From Candidula unifasciata (taxonomy: Eukaryota > Mollusca > Gastropoda > Stylommatophora > Geomitridae), in the NCBI GenBank assembly GCA_905116865.2, contig CAJHNH020000224.1, positions 2,544,910 to 2,608,909 on the forward strand: a stretch of 64,000 bases of DNA. The letters run 5' to 3'. Each line of letters starts with the position of its first letter. The first letter of the stretch is position 1. A program made the translations under genes and the position numbers. The notes beneath the pieces are model-generated. The model was not told the origin of the DNA, ran no database searches, and saw only the letters and a list, made by a program, of their open reading frames with translations. Positions 58,909-64,000 of the stretch are shown here, in pieces.

Positions 58909-59210
58909 AATCCGTCTGTGTTCACCCAAACTGCACACAGCTGAGCAACAACATCACGGAAAGAGTCCAAAGTTTGATCTCTGATAAAACGGTCTTGACC
59001 GAAGAGCAAGATGACCTACTCAAATCCATCTCGCTGCAAATTCCCAAAAACGACGTCATTATTTCATCTGCTGCCTCAAGTAACCATTACGATGAGTTGC
59101 AGGCCATGCTGCACTCTCTCCATAGCGTGGTCTTTCCAGAACTGTCAAAGACTGAAAACTTCTCGCTGGTTCTGTGGGATATTGGGCTAACTTCTGATGA
59201 ACGCCAAAAG
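58909..59210 (+). CDS. DUF1647-like gene, exon n+1 (start of catalytic-type domain)
   Basis: Exon of 302 bases, acceptor cttcag ending at 58908 and donor gttagt from 59211. It enters in phase 1, matching the previous exon's end, and leaves in phase 0. It encodes about 100 residues: a luminal segment with sequons NCT, NIT and NFS, then IISSAASSNHYDELQAMLHS and LVLWDIGLTSDERQK. As I recall the DUF1647 family (putative glycosyltransferase-fold proteins of invertebrates), its N-terminal hallmark is a strand ending in TAASxNHF-type sequence, followed by a conserved (V/Y)-x-D-(L/I)-G-L motif. Both are present in order. The substrate of such proteins is not known to me. Confidence 0.82.
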
Positions 59211-60047
59211 GTTAGTTGTTTCTGACGACGAAATAAGTAAGGTAATGTAGGATCATTGGTCTCCCAATTCTAAGTATATTAGGAATGTTCAAATAAAAAA
59301 AAAAAAAAAATATTAATTAAAAAAAAAAAAAAAAAAAAAAAATAAATAAAATAAACAAATTACAAAATTGAAAAAAAAAAAAGAAAAATCAAGCGGTCTC
59401 ATTGCAATCTCCAGTTGAGACATATTTCTTTCATTTATTTGTGACTACAGAAAAACTATGACTTGATTAAACATTTACCTTTTATTTCCTTGTAGCCCCT
59501 ATTCAGAGCATAAATTTCAAAATGGACGCTAGGCACGGCCCCTGTTTCGAGTCGTGGCAAAGTTTTTGCTTCTGCCAGACGGTGGCCGTTGCATTTTTGC
59601 TCCATTTGTAGACTGAAAGGATATAGTTTCTTTGCTAAACTACTGAGCTGAGTGCATGGTGCCACCTTGCGAGCTGTGGATTTCATTTGGAATGTTTTTC
59701 AACTGTGACCAACGTGGCGTTGTGTTGTGAATTGAAGATTCAGAAAATGGCGCGTTTCCTGTCGTCGCAATATTGGTGGTGCCCTTATGTGATTAAAATT
59801 GATCGCGTGTGCAGCTGCTGATTTGTTGGTTACCTCTGCTACCGTTGATGATGAACTGCATTTCTAATGTCAGACTGTTTGTGTTAGCACTTCTGATGGC
59901 TACCATATGCTTTTAATACGTGTGTATGCTAGTGCATATGCCGAGACAGCAGTCTGTCAATCTTTCCACAAGGACTGTGATGCACATTCTGTGTGCTGGC
60001 ACAGGAGCGGAGCCCTTATGGGATGACCCGTTCGCTATGAATCTGAA
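59211..60047. other. Intron, A-rich tract at 59298-59384
   Basis: First part of the 4048-base intron. A-rich low-complexity sequence lies at about 59298-59384. No gene recognised in 59400-60047. Confidence 0.5.
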
Positions 60048-60104
60048 TCTAACATAACATAACTTAAAATAACACAACATAATATAACATAACATAACAC
60101 AACA
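60048..60104. repeat. (AACAT)n imperfect microsatellite
   Basis: Eleven or so five-base units of the type ataac with variants. Confidence 0.85.
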
Positions 60105-60169
60105 GAGTATGCACAGCATGAAACTGAGCTGACCATCGCGTGTCAGACAAAAGCTTTACAACGTCATCA

Positions 60170-61032
60170 TTTCCTAAAGAAATGCATTCGTGATATGCCC
60201 GGAATTGTGGTTGGTGGGCACAATATAAACAATTTATGTTATGCTGATGACATAGTCTTGATAGCAACAAGTCAGAAAGAACTACAGGAAATAATAGACA
60301 TTGTGGTGTTAGAAAGTGGAAGAATGGGCCTCAATTTGAATAATGAGAAATCAGAAGTAATGGTGTTTTAAAAAAAAAACGAACTATTCCTAAATGCGTA
60401 ATAAAACTCGACGGTGTTATTTTGGGACAAGTACAGAAATTTAAGTATCTGGGCACATGGATAACATCAGATGGTAGATGCATAAGTGAGATAAGAAATA
60501 GAATAGGACAGGCAAAAACTGCATTTTATAAAATGAAAAATATCTTATGCAATATGTCTTTGTCATTGAGAGTATGAAAAAGAATTCTGGCTTTTTACAT
60601 ACATCAGGTTTTAACATATGTTTGTGAATCCTGGACAATCGGTAGGCAGGCCAAACAATTTCTTAAGACCTCAGAGATGTGGTTTGACAGAAGAATGCTT
60701 AGAATACATTGGACAGCCAAAAAGAGCAACAAAGAGGTTTTGAAAGAGGCTGGAGCCGACAGACAACTCATCACAGACATCAGAAGGAGACAGTCATCAT
60801 TTTCGGCCATGTTATGAGAAGAGGGAAGTATAACATGTTGTGACCACTGAAAAGGTTTGTGGAAGGAGGGATAGAGAAAGGCAACGAGAGAAGATTCTTG
60901 ACAGTCTTGTTGCATGGCATGGAGGTGGGTCGGCACACGAACTGTTTGATCTGTTTGTGAGATCGCAGAATATGGAGAGGCATGATCGCCCACGCCAGTC
61001 GGCAAGGGACCTGATGATGATGAGAGTTAATT
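60170..61032 (+). pseudogene. fam-C LINE, C-terminal reverse transcriptase (longest copy)
   Basis: The frame from about 60200 encodes VVGGHNINNLCYADDIVLIA (palm with catalytic Asp pair), then GLNLNNEKSEVMVF. An A9 run (60371-60379) and later stops break it. Further blocks: YVCESWTI-type sequence near 60615-60640, MLRIHWTAKKSNKEVLKEAG near 60695-60755, and the C-terminal FGHV...HASRQ region ending in gatgatgatga at 61013-61023. No RNase H. It lies within the intron of the DUF1647-like gene, same orientation. Confidence 0.83.
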
Positions 61033-61589
61033 TAAACGTCAAATATAATTGATTTATGTGGCTCTTATGCCCCACCCCACCATCTTTTCATAACACGTGA
61101 TGCAAAATGCGTTGTAATGATTTAAAAAAAGAATCGGGCATTTTTCTACTTGTCCAGTTAGAGTGCCATGCTGTGCAATATGAAGGAATAGAAAATTATA
61201 ATCCATGGCGATGGCGAGTGTGCACACAAAGACCAATTATAAAATACCTTCTGTAATAAGTGTGTGAGATTTCAGTGGCAGTTGTCATTCCATTTTGATA
61301 TTTTCTTCTTCGATGGTCAGCTTTTAATTTGATCTTATTCGCTTGCTGATTTTTGCCTCCACCCCCACCCCCCTTCATGTAACAGGATCCATGACATCTT
61401 CCTTTATTTATTTCTATCAATACCTGTATCACCAGTGTCCCATATCGTTACAGTGTAGTGTTGGCGGGCCTAATACTTTCCGCTCATCTGTAATTCACAG
61501 CAGAGGTGGCGTTTTTGGAAGTCATACTGGCCAATAAAATAGCTAATTACCCCCCCCCCCCCCTCCCCAAGTGCTATCATTATATTTAG
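61033..61589. other. Intron, no gene recognised
   Basis: A C run lies at about 61550-61563. Nothing else supported. Confidence 0.45.
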
Positions 61590-61850
61590 AAGTAAAGTAG
61601 TAAAGATCCCCTTCTCACGCCTTAGGCGCATTAGGCATATGTAAAGAGCACCCACATTTTAACAGACCAATCGGCACTAGGCGGGTAATGTGGTCAGCAT
61701 TACGCTTGCCGTCTTCACTTCCCCAGGAAATACATTCTAGTACAATGATAAAAATCCACACAGCCAATAGTGGGTTTCGATCACGGTACGTTGGAATTAC
61801 GAGTCGGACTCACAATGCCTAAGCCGCAAACGCCGCATCATTGTATTTGG
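61590..61850 (-). repeat. SINE1, near full-length
   Basis: Minus-strand head with a box A-like cggcttaggca (drifted) and an exact box B (gatcgaaac), then the body (tgtatttcctggggaagt, gctgaccacattaccc, tattggtctg-like) and tail (ctttactactttactt). Intronic, antisense to the gene. Confidence 0.82.
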
Positions 61851-62734
61851 AATTTGTACTTAAATTGAAGGGACTTTGGCATCTGACCCACATCACACTC
61901 AGAGGAAAAGATAGGACGAAAGTTGTTCGTGGGGTGTCATAAGGATGAGCACAATACAATTAGACTCACAAAAGGTGTGTACATAGTAATTACGCAGCAG
62001 TAAAATGTAGCTAGCTAAATGTACCATATTTGCGGTCTTTTAAATAAATTACGGTAGGAGTGTGTTGCATGAAGTTTTCAAAATCAACCTGAATAACATT
62101 GTGATACTAAATTTATTCAGACACAAAGAGATGTATACACGTTACATATGATGTACGAAGTTACTATAGGTGCTCAAAGTAATTACAATTACCCTCTAAA
62201 CACATTTCAGAATCGCATACAACACACAGCTACAGTAATTCGATTTAAATGTGGCTCGTAAAGATAGCGTTTTCAAACAAGTAGCTTATATGAAGCCTTA
62301 CAAGTCTATGGTCTGCACCAACAATGAGATAAAAATTATAATTTTGAGAGCATGCATCAAAGCCTCTCAAAGTCCAACACCACGTCCTCGTCGTGATAGG
62401 TGGTAACAGAACAAAGTAGGGGATTGCTAGGTGTGGGCGAAGTATGGTGTGGCCTCGTGTCACGGGACCGCTACGGTAGCCATGAAGGCCACCCTGGTTC
62501 ATCCCGAAACGTCCTGGCCAACGGGGCTCTGGTGAAGTTACGACAGGCCTAGCAAGCCGGCAATGGATTTATTATCGCTACAGAAAACACAATGCGATAT
62601 AATCGGACTGATCAAACGGTATCTGACCATGGCTATGTTAAGGGACCCTCGACACCCACAGCGGTAAAAGAGGAAGTAAAGAAGAAGATGCATCTTCCCT
62701 GTAGCAACCTACTAATGTGAGTCGTGGACTATCT
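61851..62734. other. Intron, no gene recognised
   Basis: An 85-codon minus-strand frame (62502-62245) has no motif. Confidence 0.4.
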
Positions 62735-63125
62735 CCTTAAGTAGGAGAATGGGGGCTTTTGAGCTGAAATGCTGCAAAAAGATTCTCAGAATCTCTTGGA
62801 CAAAGAAAAGGAGAAATACTGATATCTTTAGGATCTGAACATCAAGGAAGATAGGGTATTTAACAGCATCCTGTCTCGGAAGCTGAAATATTTTGGTCAT
62901 ATCTAGCGCCATGGCGGATTGGAAAAAAAATATAGCAGAAGGCATGGTACCAGGAAGGAGGGGCAGGGGCCGACCGACACGAAAATGAGCACAGGATATA
63001 AGTGACTCCTTGAGTATGAAAGTGCATGAGGCGGGAGAACTGGCGAGAGATTGAGGTTCATTCAGGCAGACTATGATGAGAGCGACCTTCTGCAAAGGAC
63101 CTGCTACATGATGATAATGATGAGT
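62735..63125 (+). pseudogene. fam-E LINE 3' end (longest copy)
   Basis: Encodes in broken frames a CCKKILRISWTKK block, then GRRGRGRPTR and an ELARD-type region, ending cctgctacatgatgataatg. This C-terminal layout (RxxRISW, FGHI, GRGRPxR) is typical of RTE/CR1-like ORFs. Intronic, about 130 bases before the next exon. Confidence 0.78.
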
Positions 63126-63258
63126 CTCTATGAAAATGTTCATGCATTTCGCAGATGGGCGATAACCTTTTTTATTTGACCAACTCTTTATTCATTATAC
63201 TTCATCTGAAATTGTGTGTTGTATAATGGTTAGGTAATTTTCTCAACATTTCTCACAG

Positions 63259-63363
63259 GTAGAAAAATGTTGTCGCTGTCAAGTGATTTCTTTTCCCTTC
63301 GAGAAGTTCCCACAACGCACCAGGGATTTATTTACCTATATGTGGAAACCATTAGTTATCCGG
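63259..63363 (+). CDS. DUF1647-like gene, exon n+2
   Basis: A 105-base exon of 35 codons, phase 0 at both ends, between acceptor catttctcacag (ending 63258) and donor gtaagt (from 63364). The phase matches the end of the exon at 59210. It encodes VEKCCRCQVISFPFEKFPQR followed by a short stretch ending in WKPLVIR. In the DUF1647 family as I know it, the D-x-G-L motif is followed after about 20-40 residues by a F-x-F-x-x-(Y/F)-P segment and then WKP-(L/I)-(I/V)-I, so both next motifs appear in the right order. The following exons lie beyond 64000. Confidence 0.83.
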
Positions 63364-63544
63364 GTAAGTATTGTTCCCAGTAATACCAGTATCTCTTTTT
63401 TTAAAGATTTCAAAGGGGAACTAAACACATATCCCAAGTCATGTCAATTTCTGTGAAGAAAAGACCATCGGTGTGTTAGAAGACAATGGGTCTGCATCAT
63501 ATACCTGATGATTCAATGGAGGGACATGGTTCTTTTCTTCTACA

Positions 63545-63762
63545 ATGAGGGCTACTGTTGCGGCTGCTACAATTAGGGCTGCTGCTACTACTGCGACTGC
63601 TGCTGCTGCTACTATGGCTACGACTGCTTCACTGCTGCTACAACTACTGCTTCAACTACTGCTACTGCTGCTGCTACAACTACTGCTGCTACAACTACCG
63701 ACACTGCTGTTGTATACTGCTACTCCTACTGCTACTAATTTTGCGGCTAATACTAGCAGCAC
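63545..63762. repeat. Trinucleotide (CTG/CTA/CTT)n tract
   Basis: Imperfect gctgctactactg-type triplets over about 215 bases. It is open in several frames, giving spurious Ala/Thr or Leu runs. It follows the last exon within the next intron. Confidence 0.92.
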
Positions 63763-64000
63763 TACTTATATCTAGTTATAATAAAGGAAACCCCACAAGA
63801 AATCATTTACTCCACAATCAAATAATGTCAATTACATGATCAAGGGACAAAACCAAAGATTAAATGGTTCATTATATAAAAAAAAAAACATCGAATCTTG
63901 TAATGATCACATTGGGATTCAACCATGTCAGAACAACATAACGAAATCGGTTGCGGTGGTCATAATCATTCAACTATAGGATTGCTGTTCGTAGGATTAT
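63763..64000. other. No gene recognised; presumed intron
   Basis: No acceptor-flanked open exon was seen before the window ends. Confidence 0.4.

Noticed and set aside
63545..63839. Ala/Thr- and Leu-rich frames near the right end, considered as an exon of the DUF1647-like gene
   Set aside because: Pure trinucleotide repeat, no acceptor in the right phase, and composition unlike the gene's other exons.

Overview
This window is eukaryotic, repeat-dominated DNA. No operons, rRNA genes or intact tRNA genes were seen. The repeats include many decayed non-LTR retrotransposons (LINEs), tRNA-derived SINEs, minisatellites and very long microsatellites. Conventional GT-AG introns and the mix of RNase-H-bearing LINEs fit a lophotrochozoan, most likely a mollusc. 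That placement is inference; no database was searched. I use working names: LINE families fam-A to fam-G, SINE families SINE1 to SINE4, and dispersed repeats R1 to R3.

Layout. 1-3.2 kb: microsatellites and a tandem R1 cluster. 3.2-8.8 kb (minus): the best preserved LINE, fam-G, with a coiled-coil ORF1, a two-part broken ORF2, a 3' region carrying a 227-bp tandem repeat, and a poly-A tail. 9-20 kb: R2, SINEs, LINE tails, a nested insertion with a target-site duplication, and a near-perfect 46-bp hairpin. 20.9-29.5 kb: fam-A, fam-F and fam-G remnants and a second R2 copy. 30.7-33.8 kb: two minisatellites and a fam-F LINE. 34-39 kb: a candidate membrane-anchor exon, two fam-A tails in inverted orientation around a 477-bp ATAC array, and a fam-E tail. 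39.2-49.3 kb: two fam-B LINEs with a reversed fam-D piece between them; the second is split by about 1.9 kb of compound satellite. 49.9-50.6 kb: a roughly 680-bp GAA array. 50.6-54.7 kb: a fam-D LINE whose two halves point in opposite directions, as twin priming would produce.

The one host gene I can support lies on the plus strand at the right. Three exons (57639-57851, 58909-59210, 63259-63363) have canonical splice signals, compatible phases and one continuous reading frame. The translation resembles the DUF1647 group of putative Golgi glycosyltransferase-like proteins, as I recall it. A fourth, weaker exon at 34711-34809 encodes a single hydrophobic segment and has the right phase to be the membrane anchor of the same protein, across a roughly 22.8-kb intron. 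If so, much of the LINE debris on the right half is intronic. The gene continues beyond the window at its 3' end, and its first exon was not identified.

Every retrotransposon ORF examined carries frameshifts or stops. Two fam-G lesions lie in homopolymers and might be sequencing errors. Several unrelated LINE families end in ATG/GAT-type tails, while fam-A ends in GAA-type repeats. This may be where some of the simple-sequence arrays came from.
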